DNA of 44,650 bases from Devosia sp. SL43 (GTDB taxonomy: Bacteria > Pseudomonadota > Alphaproteobacteria > Rhizobiales > Devosiaceae): contig NZ_CP063402.1 of assembly GCF_021729885.1 (NCBI RefSeq), positions 1-44,650 of the forward strand. Direction: 5' to 3'. Position 1 is the first letter of the stretch. The number at the start of each line of letters is the position of its first letter. A program made the position numbers and the translations under genes. Shown in pieces: positions 7,554 to 16,386 of this stretch. The notes below the pieces were generated by a model. It was given only the letters and a program-made list of their open reading frames with translations. It was not told where the DNA came from and did no database searches.

Positions 7554-10500
7554 TCAGACCTTGTTATTGACCGCGATGATTGACCGGTACGAAGCGGTGT
7601 ACACTGGGGTCGTTGTGAATGCCGCTTCATGCACCAGTTCATAGGTCGCAGTGGATGGGGAGGAGTCCACGAACACCACCGACTGAAGGCCCAAGATGCC
7701 CGAAATGCTCTTGATCGAACCAAGCAGAACGCCGTTCTTCCGCAGATACATCAGGTAGGCAACGCCGGTTCCTGCGCCGATGTCGCACTGCGCGGTGATG
7801 ATGACTTTGCCGGCGCTCGCCGTCACGCTCACACTGGCTAGAACCGTGACGCCACCCGCAGAAGCGCTGCAGTTTACAGCCGCCGCGGTCTGCGTAGCGA
7901 AGGTCTCGCTGACATTGCCGGAAACGATGTTGGCGGTCTGGATGACCGCCGTGCCGAGTTGAGCATTGCCGATTGCAGCATTGGCTATTTGCGCGCTGCC
8001 GATCGTCGCGTTAGCGATCTGGGTATTGGTGATCGTGGCATTGGCGATCTTCGCGCCAGTGATGGTCGCGTTTACGATCTTGGCATTGGTAATGCTCGCG
8101 TTCTCAATGAGCGCCGTATTGAAGTAGGCGCCCGTCGCATCGAACATGCCATAGACCGTACCGCCGCTATCCATCAGCCCGATACGCTGGCCGACCAGAA
8201 GCACGCGGCTAGACCCGTCGCTCTTGGAATCCAGCAGGATCGCTGCCGTCGTCCAGACGTCACCCGTCGTAGCCCTGGCCTGAATGCCCACAGTGGCATA
8301 GCTGCTGCCACTCGACGCCTGCGACACCATGCGGATTTTGGCGTCTGCGCTGATATCTCCGACCGATGTCTCGATGGACGTTATGGAGTTAGCGAGCGCC
8401 ACCAGGCCGGTGGTTCCATCGGTGATCTGAACGACAATCGCGTCGAGCCCGGAGGCCAATGCAGCGTTGCCGCTCACCGGATCAGCATACGCCACCTCCA
8501 GCGTTTCCACGCGAGAGGAGATGCCCACCAGTTCGCCGTCGATGATGCCGACAGCCGTCGTGATCAGCAGCTCGTAATCGGCCTTGATCAGCCCCTGCGT
8601 TGCCGTCAGGGCAGTCCGAACCTGCTGGAAATTATCGTCGCTGGTATTCCCCTGATCCTGAAGCCGAACCACGACAGACTGGAGATCGTCACGGACCCGC
8701 TTGTTGCTCTGGGCGAGCCATTCCAAGCCCTGGTTGAGGACTTCGAGGGTGCCTTCCAGGTCTGGATAGAAGTCGGCAGGCGTCAGGTATATCGGAGGCG
8801 CTGTGACACCGAGCCAGCCGGACCATTCAACGGCCCTCCCGGAGAACGGGACGTATATGCCCCGAACCTCATAGTCCTCGTCTGGAATGATCCCTCCCCA
8901 GGTCAGAGCCCGAGAGGGATCAAGCTCTGTCGCGTCGTATGGAAACTCCCCATCGAACACCAGATTGTTGTCGCCGAAGTCCTCGCGTACCTGGACACGA
9001 ACGGCCCTGACATCGAGAAGGCCTTCGTCATAGAAAATCTCAATGCCGATGCGCCGACCTTCAGCCGCCGAATCCGGAAAGATGTACGGCGCGACGTTCC
9101 AGCCAATTATCTCCTGCGGCGCCGGGCGGGCAATGACCAGAGGCGGAAAGTCGACCTCGACAATCTCATCGTCAGGCGGGTCATAGTCGGCCGGGTCAAT
9201 CTCCTGCGAGCCAACGACCTGGTTCCCGTTCGGGAGGTCGTCCATGACCGTGATCAGGAAGGCCTTATCGGTATATCCCTCCTCCGCATCGGTCAGCAGG
9301 TAGCTGTCCAGTGGCTCGTATTCCCACCACTCAGGCGCATAGGTTTTGACCGGCTTGCGGAACCGACGACCCTCCTCAAGCGCCGCGTACATCAGACGCT
9401 GCACCTGGTCGACGTATGGCGCTGCCTTGTAGCTGGTCGAGAACGGCAAATGCCGGCCGTCGTCTGCCGCTTCATAGTCACTGCGCAGCCGAACCGGGGC
9501 TTCATTCATCTCCCAGGCCATGGCCGGCTCTGGGTAATCAGCGCGCATTTCGTTGAACAGGCTTTCGAGCCCAGGGAATGGCTCTTCGCTCTGGTCCTCG
9601 CTGATCACCACATCGTCGGTGGTGACGCTGGCAACTGGCGCGTCAGGCTCAGCAACCAGCACTTTCCATGTGCCGCCGATTTCGGCGATACGGCCTTCGC
9701 AGGTTTTCAGCAGCTCGCCGATGACGGCCTGGGGTTCCTGGTCGACACTGATCTCATAGCCGCAGCGGAACCGCTTCTCCGTCCCGCCGGCAGGCTTTGC
9801 GACCAAGGCATCGCACTTGTCCATCTGGGACGCCCAGACGGCATAAGGCAGATGCTGCTGGCCGATATCCTGGCCACCCCACAGCCACACTCCCTCGTAT
9901 CGGATGCCGAGCAGGATGTTGTAGATGATGACGATCGGGTTATCCGACCATTCCCATGTCGCCGGATCGTCAAGGCGATGCGACCCCGAGCCCCCTGCAG
10001 TCGTGTCCTTCCGGACATCGTACATGTGGATTCCGCGTTCATCGAACATCGGCGCGGGCACGGCCGACGCAAACAGCTCACGGTTCACCAGCGACGTGAC
10101 GATCGAATACGCGACCCCACGGAAGATCATGTCCGACAGCCACGGCCGATCCGGATCGGCGCCGAACTTGGCGAGCAGTAGCGGATCGGCGACAGTCTGC
10201 ACGCCGGTATAGTCGCGCCACCACATGCGGTCCTTGCCGGCGCCGTCGCGGAACTCCAGAACTGGATAACCCAGATCGGCATGTGGACTTGCGTCCAGCG
10301 TCACTGGCTTGCCGTTGATGAACCGCCCAGCCATGCCGTCGGCGACAAGGTCGCAATGGCTATAGACCTCTGTGCGGTAGGCGTTCGGTGTGCCGCCGTC
10401 ATCTCCCCATTCACCGCCATATTCGAACTGGCCGGCAGTGCCGTAGCGGCCGACAATGAAGGCCATGGGGTTGGTGCCACCGACCTGGCGCTCACCCCGA

Positions 10501-10613
10501 ACACCAGGAACCCTCTGCTTGTCCTGCTGCTGCATGGACTTGATGATGGTCGAAGCTGCCATCGCCACCAGCCCGATAACGAGCTGGATGATCAAGCTGA
10601 TAGGATCAAACAC
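7554..10613 (-). CDS. Tail tip attachment protein (host specificity protein J type)
   Basis: This 1019-residue protein forms the distal tail tip and probably touches the host receptor. The N-terminus has one hydrophobic segment and then PGVRGERQVGGTNP, typical of the tip-attachment domain. The middle is beta-rich and hub-like. Residues about 640-700 form a coiled region (LEWLAQSNKRVRDDLQSVV) as in the DUF1983 part of J proteins. Residues about 850-910 form a repeat array with alternating SIT/TIT/TIG and AKI/TQI/AQI units (roughly 10 residues each), which should fold as a beta-prism or helix. The last 110 residues form a final beta domain. It lies directly after the two tail-hub genes. Confidence 0.88.
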   Translation of the reverse strand: MFDPISLIIQLVIGLVAMAASTIIKSMQQQDKQRVPGVRGERQVGGTNPMAFIVGRYGTAGQFEYGGEWGDDGGTPNAYRTEVYSHCDLVADGMAGRFINGKPVTLDASPHADLGYPVLEFRDGAGKDRMWWRDYTGVQTVADPLLLAKFGADPDRPWLSDMIFRGVAYSIVTSLVNRELFASAVPAPMFDERGIHMYDVRKDTTAGGSGSHRLDDPATWEWSDNPIVIIYNILLGIRYEGVWLWGGQDIGQQHLPYAVWASQMDKCDALVAKPAGGTEKRFRCGYEISVDQEPQAVIGELLKTCEGRIAEIGGTWKVLVAEPDAPVASVTTDDVVISEDQSEEPFPGLESLFNEMRADYPEPAMAWEMNEAPVRLRSDYEAADDGRHLPFSTSYKAAPYVDQVQRLMYAALEEGRRFRKPVKTYAPEWWEYEPLDSYLLTDAEEGYTDKAFLITVMDDLPNGNQVVGSQEIDPADYDPPDDEIVEVDFPPLVIARPAPQEIIGWNVAPYIFPDSAAEGRRIGIEIFYDEGLLDVRAVRVQVREDFGDNNLVFDGEFPYDATELDPSRALTWGGIIPDEDYEVRGIYVPFSGRAVEWSGWLGVTAPPIYLTPADFYPDLEGTLEVLNQGLEWLAQSNKRVRDDLQSVVVRLQDQGNTSDDNFQQVRTALTATQGLIKADYELLITTAVGIIDGELVGISSRVETLEVAYADPVSGNAALASGLDAIVVQITDGTTGLVALANSITSIETSVGDISADAKIRMVSQASSGSSYATVGIQARATTGDVWTTAAILLDSKSDGSSRVLLVGQRIGLMDSGGTVYGMFDATGAYFNTALIENASITNAKIVNATITGAKIANATITNTQIANATIGSAQIANAAIGNAQLGTAVIQTANIVSGNVSETFATQTAAAVNCSASAGGVTVLASVSVTASAGKVIITAQCDIGAGTGVAYLMYLRKNGVLLGSIKSISGILGLQSVVFVDSSPSTATYELVHEAAFTTTPVYTASYRSIIAVNNKV

Positions 10614-10622
10614 TGGCTGGGC

Positions 10623-11294
10623 CTACCTGGTGGTGGATTCGGTGGACTTATGGCCGGACGTGCCGGCATCGTCTTCGGCCTCACCCCAACGGATGGGCCA
10701 CTTGAATGCAGTGCCGCCATAGCGACGAGCGCGGTCGCCGGACCGCAGCTTCAGGCTTTCGTCAGACCGCAGGGCTCGGCTAGTGCGGGTCAACAGGCGG
10801 GTTGCGCCAACGACCTTAAGCGTGATTGTCGATGGCGATCCTCGGCGGCCCTTGACCTTCGGGGCGCCGTTGACCTGACCAAGCTTGCGACAGCGAGGGT
10901 TCGCCACCAGCAGGCCAGACCACGAGTCGAGATAACCGCGGTAGATTTCGACCCTGGCATTGCGGCAATCGTGGGTGATGACCATCGTCCGCACCTGCGG
11001 CTGCAGGGCGTTGAGCGTGATCGAAACCGTATCGATCTCCAGCCCGATCTTGAGCGGGATGCTGTCCATCTTCTGGATGGGCGAGCCGTCGCCATAGAAC
11101 GAGTGGTTGACGATGTCCTGCGTATTGCCATCGACAACATTGGTCGACACGTCCTCACCGAAGTCGGTGAATCCGAACACTTCTTCCTCGCCAGTGGCCC
11201 GGTTCTTTGCCCGGATCACGATGAAGGTACGCGGAGCCTGATGCACACGATCGCGCACCGCGCCTTGAGTGGCGACGTCAAGTGGCCTGACCAT
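10623..11294 (-). CDS. Tail hub / baseplate protein (DUF2163-like)
   Basis: This 223-residue protein resembles the distal-tail hub proteins seen between the tape measure and protein J in phages with gene-transfer-agent-like tails. The segment VSITLNALQPQVRTMVITHD followed by VEIYRGYLD matches the pattern of that hub family, in which a short strand pair describes a ring subunit. The C-terminus is basic and serine-rich. It starts at 11294 just after the 11304-11963 gene and ends 10 bases before protein J. The family name is tentative. Confidence 0.65.
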   Translation of the reverse strand: MVRPLDVATQGAVRDRVHQAPRTFIVIRAKNRATGEEEVFGFTDFGEDVSTNVVDGNTQDIVNHSFYGDGSPIQKMDSIPLKIGLEIDTVSITLNALQPQVRTMVITHDCRNARVEIYRGYLDSWSGLLVANPRCRKLGQVNGAPKVKGRRGSPSTITLKVVGATRLLTRTSRALRSDESLKLRSGDRARRYGGTAFKWPIRWGEAEDDAGTSGHKSTESTTR

Positions 11295-11303
11295 TGATTG
11301 CCC

Positions 11304-11963
11304 CTACCCTGCCGAGGTCGTCTGTCGAGCCGTGAAACTGATCACGGCATTGAGGATGTCGACGGGCGAGATGCTGAGCGTGCCCGGCACCATCTTCACC
11401 TTCGCCGCCGGCTTCTTGAGGATGACGGCCAGCGTGGTGGTGACGCCGGGCCCGATCGGATAGGACACCGCAAAGGACGGCGTCAGTCCAGCGCCAGAGG
11501 CTGTCACCGTCTCGGCGGCCTTGATCAGCGCCCTACGAGACGGACTGCCATAGTCCACGGCGATATAGTCGCCGCGGGTGATGACGTAGCCGGCGGGCAA
11601 TCCAGTGATGCGCATGGTGCGCCGATCTCCGCCGATGGTGTGAATGGTCGGCGCCGACGCTGCCAGGATCGAGCCGTCAGGATCCGCAGCAGGGTAAAGC
11701 CGCATATAGTCCGGCAGGTAGAAGCATTCCTTGCTGCCGCCCAACGCTTGGATAAGCGCCATCAGACCATGCGCCTCGGCATTAGGCATCGGCGCGGTCT
11801 CACAAGCCGCCTGGTAGAGTGTTGGGCCCATATCGGCCGTCAGGAACTCGCCCGATCCAAGCTCCGAGACATTCTCCATCGGCATGGGAATGAACGGCGC
11901 GGCTCGCAGTTTGAGCAAGTCAGCAAAGTCCTCGACGGCGTAGGGGCGAGCAGGCAGAGCCAT
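11304..11963 (-). CDS. Distal tail protein, tail-tip assembly
   Basis: This 219-residue protein lies directly downstream of the tape measure and overlaps it by ATGA. It is beta-rich with no membrane segment, and conserved-looking blocks (LPARPYAVEDFADLL, DMGPTLYQAACETAP) are typical of structural tail proteins. In related phages the first gene after the tape measure encodes the distal-tail ring, so this is the best guess. The assignment rests on gene order, not on a recognised motif. Confidence 0.65.
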   Translation of the reverse strand: MALPARPYAVEDFADLLKLRAAPFIPMPMENVSELGSGEFLTADMGPTLYQAACETAPMPNAEAHGLMALIQALGGSKECFYLPDYMRLYPAADPDGSILAASAPTIHTIGGDRRTMRITGLPAGYVITRGDYIAVDYGSPSRRALIKAAETVTASGAGLTPSFAVSYPIGPGVTTTLAVILKKPAAKVKMVPGTLSISPVDILNAVISFTARQTTSAG

Positions 11964-13924
11964 CAGAGGTTACCTCGCGCCAAGGGATCGCCGACCGACA
12001 ACTGGATGTCCTGCTGCAGGCCGTGGTTTCGGTAAGTTTCGATGCCGTCGCTGACGATCGACTGGACGAAGGGCAGGATGTTGCCGTTCTGGTCGGCGCT
12101 CATGCCGAACGTGACATGGGTTTTCCCACCGCCCGCAAAGTCGCCGATATCGTTGTGGCGTATGACGTTTGCGCCCTTTGGCAACTGGACTAGCTCTTTG
12201 CCGCGCTCACCGACTTCGACCAGGCCGGCGGACATCGTTCGCCCACCGGTGGCCAGCCCGCCCCACGAGGAAGCGCCGCCACCGAGGAAGCCAGCGCCAC
12301 CAGGCGCAAGCCCACCGAACGCGCTCCCGAATGCCCCGAAGATGACGTCAAAGATGCCGCCAAACGCGCTATCCAGCGCCTTGGTGGCGATGCCATCGAG
12401 GCCGGAAATGATGGTATCGAAGAAGCTCTTGCCCGCATCCTCGCCCTTGAAGAAAGACTTCACGATGCCGGTCGCCATGCTGGCCATGGAGTTGCTGATG
12501 CCATCGAAGATTTCGGCAATCTGGTCGCCAACGGTCTGGAAGGTTTCGCCCATGGCATCGACGGCTGGCTGGACAGCGGCAGCAGCGGCCTTCACACCGC
12601 CCAGGCCGGTCTCGATTTCCTCGAGTTCCGGCACGATGACCGGCGGAATAACCAGCGGCGGGATGATCGGCTCAGATGGAGCCTTGGTGTTGCCCTGCGA
12701 GATTGCCGCGATCGTCTGGCGCAGGTTCCTCTGCTGCTCCAGCAATTGATTGAGGCGGTCGGTGCTTGCAATCTCCTCCATCACCCCGTCAACAATCAGG
12801 AACCCGCCGCCCGCTTCCGGGTTGTTCTGCAGATCGGCAATGGCCTTCGTCACATCCCCAAGCTGGTTGATGTAATCGCTGAGCGGCCCGCCGGCACCAG
12901 CCTGAAGCGCATTGTTGATGCTGGACCAGGTGTTATGCGCAACCACGCCAAGTGCCAGCAGGCCGGCCGTCACCAGCGCGATTGCACCGGCCGGGCCAGT
13001 GAGCGCAGCAAGTGCCAGACCAAGTCCGGTCACCGCGGGAGCCAGCAGCCCTACGGCGGCCGTAACGGTGCCCAGCGCGATAGCAAATGGCCCCGCAATG
13101 GCAAGGGCCGCAGCGATCTGAACGCCCACCTGCATAACAGCAGGGTCAAGCGTATTGAGCCAATCGACAACGCCGCGCAGCGCATTGGTCAACGCCGGCA
13201 GCACCATGGCGATGATCTCGCCCACGGTTTCTTCGAACTTGCCCCAGCTATCCTTGAGCTCGTCCACGCCACCGGTGGCGTCCTGCGCCGCCTGCGCCTG
13301 GCCACCATACTGGCGCTCCAGTTCGGCAAGGATCAGCGACTGAGCGCCGGCCACGTCGCCGACCTTGACCATCTGCTCGATCATGGCTTTCTGCTCGGCC
13401 GTGAACGACACACCGACGCGAGACAGCGCCGTCAGGCCTTTGATCGGATCTTGCAGCGCTTTGCCGACCATGATTGCCGAGGACTGCAGGTCGCTGCCCA
13501 AACGAGCCGACAGGTCGATCGCGGCCTGCTGCGCCCGATCGAACACGTCCCCCTGAATCTTGCCGAAGGTCAGTAGGTTGGCCGAAACTTTCGTCAGGAT
13601 ATCTTCGCCCGTGAAGGTCGATGCGCCCTCAAGAGCATCAGCCATCGCGTCGAGCTGCGCAGCGGTACGGCCAGCAACCGGCCCCATCGACTTCAGGACA
13701 GCATTGACCTGGGCCATTGCCTTAGCCTGCTCCTGGAAAGCAGGAACGGCCTTACTGGCGAACAGCAGCAGCGGAGCGGTAAACGCCGCTGACATGATAG
13801 CGCCGACCTGCTGCATCTTGGCGCCGGCGGCAGCCAGTGAGGACTGCGCCTTTTTCATGCCCCGCTCAAACTCAGCCGAGTCTAATCCGAGCGAAACCCT
13901 CAGGGATCCGATCTGAGCGGCCAT
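11963..13924 (-). CDS. Tail tape measure protein
   Basis: This 653-residue protein sets tail length and is injected with the DNA. ATG 13924 is preferred over the 13963 start because GAGG lies 5 bases before it. The N-terminus (SLGLDSAEFERGMKKAQ) has the usual tape-measure opening. Alternating helical and hydrophobic stretches follow, including a strongly hydrophobic block at about 280-345 with alanine- and glycine-rich membrane-like segments. A proline-rich hinge (PIIPPLVIPPVIVP) precedes a glycine-rich C-terminal region ending in ATGGRTMSAGLVEVGERG, a motif common at tape-measure C-termini. At 653 residues a rather short tail is expected. Confidence 0.9.
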   Translation of the reverse strand: MAAQIGSLRVSLGLDSAEFERGMKKAQSSLAAAGAKMQQVGAIMSAAFTAPLLLFASKAVPAFQEQAKAMAQVNAVLKSMGPVAGRTAAQLDAMADALEGASTFTGEDILTKVSANLLTFGKIQGDVFDRAQQAAIDLSARLGSDLQSSAIMVGKALQDPIKGLTALSRVGVSFTAEQKAMIEQMVKVGDVAGAQSLILAELERQYGGQAQAAQDATGGVDELKDSWGKFEETVGEIIAMVLPALTNALRGVVDWLNTLDPAVMQVGVQIAAALAIAGPFAIALGTVTAAVGLLAPAVTGLGLALAALTGPAGAIALVTAGLLALGVVAHNTWSSINNALQAGAGGPLSDYINQLGDVTKAIADLQNNPEAGGGFLIVDGVMEEIASTDRLNQLLEQQRNLRQTIAAISQGNTKAPSEPIIPPLVIPPVIVPELEEIETGLGGVKAAAAAVQPAVDAMGETFQTVGDQIAEIFDGISNSMASMATGIVKSFFKGEDAGKSFFDTIISGLDGIATKALDSAFGGIFDVIFGAFGSAFGGLAPGGAGFLGGGASSWGGLATGGRTMSAGLVEVGERGKELVQLPKGANVIRHNDIGDFAGGGKTHVTFGMSADQNGNILPFVQSIVSDGIETYRNHGLQQDIQLSVGDPLARGNL

Positions 13925-13981
13925 ATTTACCTCGCATAAGATGTGCGCGTATGTTCCGCCCATGACTTGGAGGAGACGGGA

Positions 13982-14356
13982 ATGCGCTTGGTTTTGATGA
14001 TTGCAGCGCTTGGTCTGGCTGCCGGCGCGGTGCGTGCGCAGGATTCTGGGTCGCTAGACCCGCTATCTAAAGCCTGCATGATCGCCGCAGGCGTGGTGGT
14101 GGACGGCCCTGCTTCCGAAATCGAAAGCCAGCGCGTCCACCGTCGAGTTGATATCGAATGGTCAGTCGCGGGTGCCCGTTACGAGCACACATGCTACTTC
14201 CTCGATGGGGATTCAGCGGTGCCTGAACTCGTCCGCACAGAAACCCGACGCGGCTCTGGAGACGAGGTTGACGTCAGACTGCGGGATCAGAACGACCGTG
14301 TTTGGTTTTGCATGGTCGAAATGCCTGACCATGAGGCTTGTGACCCGACCAAATGA
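13982..14356 (+). CDS. Exported protein, accessory gene against the late operon
   Basis: This 124-residue protein lies on the opposite strand to the surrounding tail genes. ATG 13982 has a strong GGAGGAG site upstream. Residues 1-19 form a Sec signal (MRLVLMIAALGLAAGAVRA, cut before QD). The mature part has four cysteines, which could form two disulphides in the periplasm. Opposite orientation, its own ribosome-binding site and a hairpin at the stop codon fit a moron expressed from the prophage, possibly altering the host envelope. It overlaps no neighbour. No family was recognised. Confidence 0.65.
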   Translation: MRLVLMIAALGLAAGAVRAQDSGSLDPLSKACMIAAGVVVDGPASEIESQRVHRRVDIEWSVAGARYEHTCYFLDGDSAVPELVRTETRRGSGDEVDVRLRDQNDRVWFCMVEMPDHEACDPTK

Positions 14357-14383
14357 AAAGGCGACCCTCGAAAGGATCGCCTT
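14356..14383 (-). terminator. Terminator at the end of HNH cassette 1
   Basis: A 10-bp stem (AAGGCGATCC with GGGTCGCCTT, loop TTTCGA) ends in four T on the minus strand. The stem overlaps the stop codon of the leftward HNH gene and lies just past the stop of the rightward exported-protein gene, so it could serve both convergent units. Confidence 0.7.
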
Positions 14384-15239
14384 AGGCTGGGTCGAAGCGC
14401 CCGCCCTTCTTCAGATTGTCGAATGCCCAAAGCGGCTGAAGGTTCGTGTAGTGGCAGGCCTCTGCCAACTGCTTAGGATCGGAAACGTCAAACGAAACGA
14501 GCGGCTTCACGTGATCCATGTGCCACTCCCGACGGCCTCCCCAGCCCCGGCCCCAATTTTCCCAGGTCATGCCGTCGGTGAATTGCTTTTCGATGTGGCT
14601 ACGAACGACATCAAGAGAGGCACCTAGAAGCTCCGCAGTTCGGACCGACTTACTGCTGCCCTTTAGTGCGTTTCGGATGCGAGCCCTTATGGAAGCCATC
14701 ATCCTAAAATCCAGGTCACCGGCCTTCTTGCGGCGGCGCTCAGCTGACTTTAGCCGATAGTACTCTCGCATCTTTTCGGGGTTTGCTTGGCGATATTGCC
14801 TATTGGCTTCAGTGTGCTTTTGCTGGAATTCCGGACTCTCTGCGCGCTTTTTGCGCTGCCAATTTTTGACCCTCGCGGAATGCTTCTCTTTGTGTTTCTC
14901 GTAGGTTCGCTTCCAATGCTCGTGCATCTTATCTGGGTTTTCAGATCGCCAACGCTTCAAATCTTCAGCTGCTTTTGCCTTATCTTTGAGGGCGTATCGA
15001 CGCTTTTGGTAGTCACTGCCCGCTGGCTTGTTTCGTTCGCAATTTCGTCGATTATATTCTTTGTGTCGCTCGGGATTGGCCTCCCGAGACATTCGATTAC
15101 TTGCGTTTATACACACCTTGCATCTTGCCATGCGGCGCCGGACGCCCTTGTCCGTGTAGAAACCAAAATGCGCATCGTCTACAGGCTTCTCAACGCCGCA
15201 CTTGGAACAGACTTTGGTCGCCGTAACTTGATCAACCAT
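14382..15239 (-). CDS. HNH endonuclease with N-terminal zinc ribbon (cassette 1)
   Basis: This 285-residue protein looks like a free-standing homing-type nuclease. Residues about 10-45 form a zinc ribbon (CSKCG and CKVC). A long basic helical middle with repeated NPEK/NPDK units (about 50-180) probably wraps the DNA. The C-terminus has the HNH core (WHMDHVKPL, then N in YTNLQPLW and FDNLKK). It is a paralogue of 17774-18604. There is no good ribosome-binding site; it starts 9 bases after the stop of the small Tat gene, so it is probably translated by coupling. Such genes spread by cutting sites in related phages. Confidence 0.85.
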   Translation of the reverse strand: MVDQVTATKVCSKCGVEKPVDDAHFGFYTDKGVRRRMARCKVCINASNRMSREANPERHKEYNRRNCERNKPAGSDYQKRRYALKDKAKAAEDLKRWRSENPDKMHEHWKRTYEKHKEKHSARVKNWQRKKRAESPEFQQKHTEANRQYRQANPEKMREYYRLKSAERRRKKAGDLDFRMMASIRARIRNALKGSSKSVRTAELLGASLDVVRSHIEKQFTDGMTWENWGRGWGGRREWHMDHVKPLVSFDVSDPKQLAEACHYTNLQPLWAFDNLKKGGRFDPA

Positions 15240-15247
15240 GACGAAGA

Positions 15248-15583
15248 TCAGCGGAATTCGGAGAACCGGTCGATCAGGAACTCGCGGCCAAGCCGCTGCG
15301 ATACATCGGGATCAGGAACGCGGAAGCAGACCTGACGCGAACTGGAAAACCCGCCAACGCCTCCACTCAAGCTCGCCGCCCAACGATGAGCTTTCTCCGG
15401 CAGCATCTCGTCCATGGCCTTTGCGAACTCAGCCATATGGAAGTCGGCCCGCTCCATCGCCGTCATCGGCGCTTGGTTGGCAACTGCTGGCTGGATCAAC
15501 GCAAGCGCTGCAGGCGGAATGAACAGATACGAGAACGCCCCTACAAGCGCGGAACGCCTTGTGATATTGGCAAAGTCAGCCAT
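15248..15583 (-). CDS. Small protein with twin-arginine (Tat) signal
   Basis: This 111-residue protein starts at ATG 15583 with GGAGG 8 bases upstream. Residues 1-35 form a Tat signal: N-I-T8-R9-R10-S-A-L, then a hydrophobic stretch (VGAFSYLFIPPAALALI) and cleavage after AVA at about 35. The mature domain (about 75 residues) has a helical N-half (MTAMERADFHMAEFAKAMDEM) and a C-half with a single cysteine. Its function is unknown; the Tat signal implies export in a folded state. It is the first gene of a two-gene unit with HNH cassette 1 and carries a structured leader that matches that of the second HNH gene. Confidence 0.7.
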   Translation of the reverse strand: MADFANITRRSALVGAFSYLFIPPAALALIQPAVANQAPMTAMERADFHMAEFAKAMDEMLPEKAHRWAASLSGGVGGFSSSRQVCFRVPDPDVSQRLGREFLIDRFSEFR

Positions 15584-15588
15584 TCGAT

Positions 15589-15648
15589 GATCCTCCAAGA
15601 TCGTCGTTTCGGTTAGGGCCGGCGGGGAGTTCGTACCTCCCTTCCGGC
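15589..15648 (-). promoter_or_regulatory. Structured 5' leader of the small Tat gene
   Basis: On the minus strand a two-step stem forms: GCCGG with CCGGC (15644-15648 with 15618-15622), a small internal loop, then GGGAG with CTCCC (15637-15641 with 15625-15629) around a 7-nt loop. It is followed by GCCCTAACC, then GATC, then GGAGGATC as the ribosome-binding site. The same arrangement, with a different stem sequence but equal loop size, precedes the HNH gene at 18604. The element may regulate translation or protect the transcript; no known RNA family is claimed. Confidence 0.55.
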
Positions 15649-15700
15649 TTGACTAAATCCTAGGGTAAAGTAAGAATGGCGTCAACAGATAATCCTAGGA
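15649..15700 (+). promoter_or_regulatory. Candidate promoter and operators for the RHH gene
   Basis: TTGACT (15649-15654), a 17-bp spacer and AAGAAT (15672-15677) make a possible promoter. AATCCTAGG occurs twice, at 15656-15664 and 15691-15699, each centred on the palindrome CCTAGG. One copy lies in the promoter spacer and the other just downstream, as expected for an autoregulating ribbon-helix-helix protein. If this promoter is used, translation would start at ATG 15709 rather than 15676. Confidence 0.4.
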
Positions 15701-15903
15701 AAAAGCGCATGGGCCGTCCCCCGGTCGACTCCGAACAGCTGAACCTCAGAATTCAACGCGATGCCTTGAATGGCATCGACGCCTTTGCGGCAGAACAAGA
15801 CGACACGCCAAGCCGCACAGAAGCGGTTCGCCGTATCATCCGGGACTGGCTCATCGGCCATGGCTATCTAGAAAACCCGCCGGACAAAGAAGACGCCAAC
15901 TAG
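15676..15903 (+). CDS. Ribbon-helix-helix (CopG-type) DNA-binding protein
   Basis: This 75-residue protein has a basic N-terminus (RKKRMGRPP), a beta strand (LNLRIQRD) and two helices (ALNGIDAFAAEQ and SRTEAVRRIIRDWL), the layout of a ribbon-helix-helix repressor. It likely binds short palindromes as a dimer. Two starts are possible: ATG 15676 is poorly led, whereas ATG 15709 (beginning MGRPPVDSEQ) has AGGA 8 bases upstream. The gene is opposite to the late operon and convergent with the DUF2513 gene. It may control the accessory island or only itself. Confidence 0.75.
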   Translation: MASTDNPRKKRMGRPPVDSEQLNLRIQRDALNGIDAFAAEQDDTPSRTEAVRRIIRDWLIGHGYLENPPDKEDAN

Positions 15904-16274
15904 AGCCCTATTTGGGTCTTCACCCACTGCTCAAGAATGCCGGTCCCCACGTCTTTGATGATTTTCAGCGGCAGTGACGCTAAATCCGAGGGCGATAGTG
16001 ACTGCTTCAGTTTTCCCCAAACAGTGTCGTTCGCCATGGCGGCCACGAAATCGTGCCCTTCCCAGGAGAGGTCTTTAACCAGCACCTGCTTGTACGGCGT
16101 GTCGTACGTCTGAGTAGAAGGGCCGACTATCAGTCCGACGTCGTGCAGCAATGCGACGTGATACCCTACTGTGAAATCATCTAGGCCATCGACCTTAAGC
16201 AAGCGGGGGTCGATGTCTGTTCTGGCCTGAACCGCCAGCATGATCTTCCTAATGACATCCATGTCCCGCTTCAT
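15900..16274 (-). CDS. DUF2513 family protein
   Basis: This 124-residue protein matches the DUF2513 pattern: it begins MKRDMDVIRKIML, has a winged-helix-like N-half (YHVALLHDVGLI) and contains LSWEGHDFVAAMANDTVW, the most conserved block of that family. Members are common in phages and mobile islands; their function is not established, although the fold suggests DNA or protein binding. I chose ATG 16274 because family members start at this motif. An in-frame ATG at 16367 would add 31 residues. The stop overlaps the stop of the RHH gene. Confidence 0.75.
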   Translation of the reverse strand: MKRDMDVIRKIMLAVQARTDIDPRLLKVDGLDDFTVGYHVALLHDVGLIVGPSTQTYDTPYKQVLVKDLSWEGHDFVAAMANDTVWGKLKQSLSPSDLASLPLKIIKDVGTGILEQWVKTQIGL

Positions 16275-16386
16275 ATCGGAGCCCCCAATTTCCTGGGGGA
16301 TCGTATCGCGCCCTTCAGCAGCGACAACCGGAACAAATACGGACTCTTTGACGGTGGCGACCTTCATGTCTGATCGATCCCTCAAA

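Noticed and set aside
7959..10181. A 740-residue rightward frame opposite protein J
   Set aside because: It mirrors codons of a clear tail-tip gene, and its arginine- and histidine-rich product has no recognisable motif.
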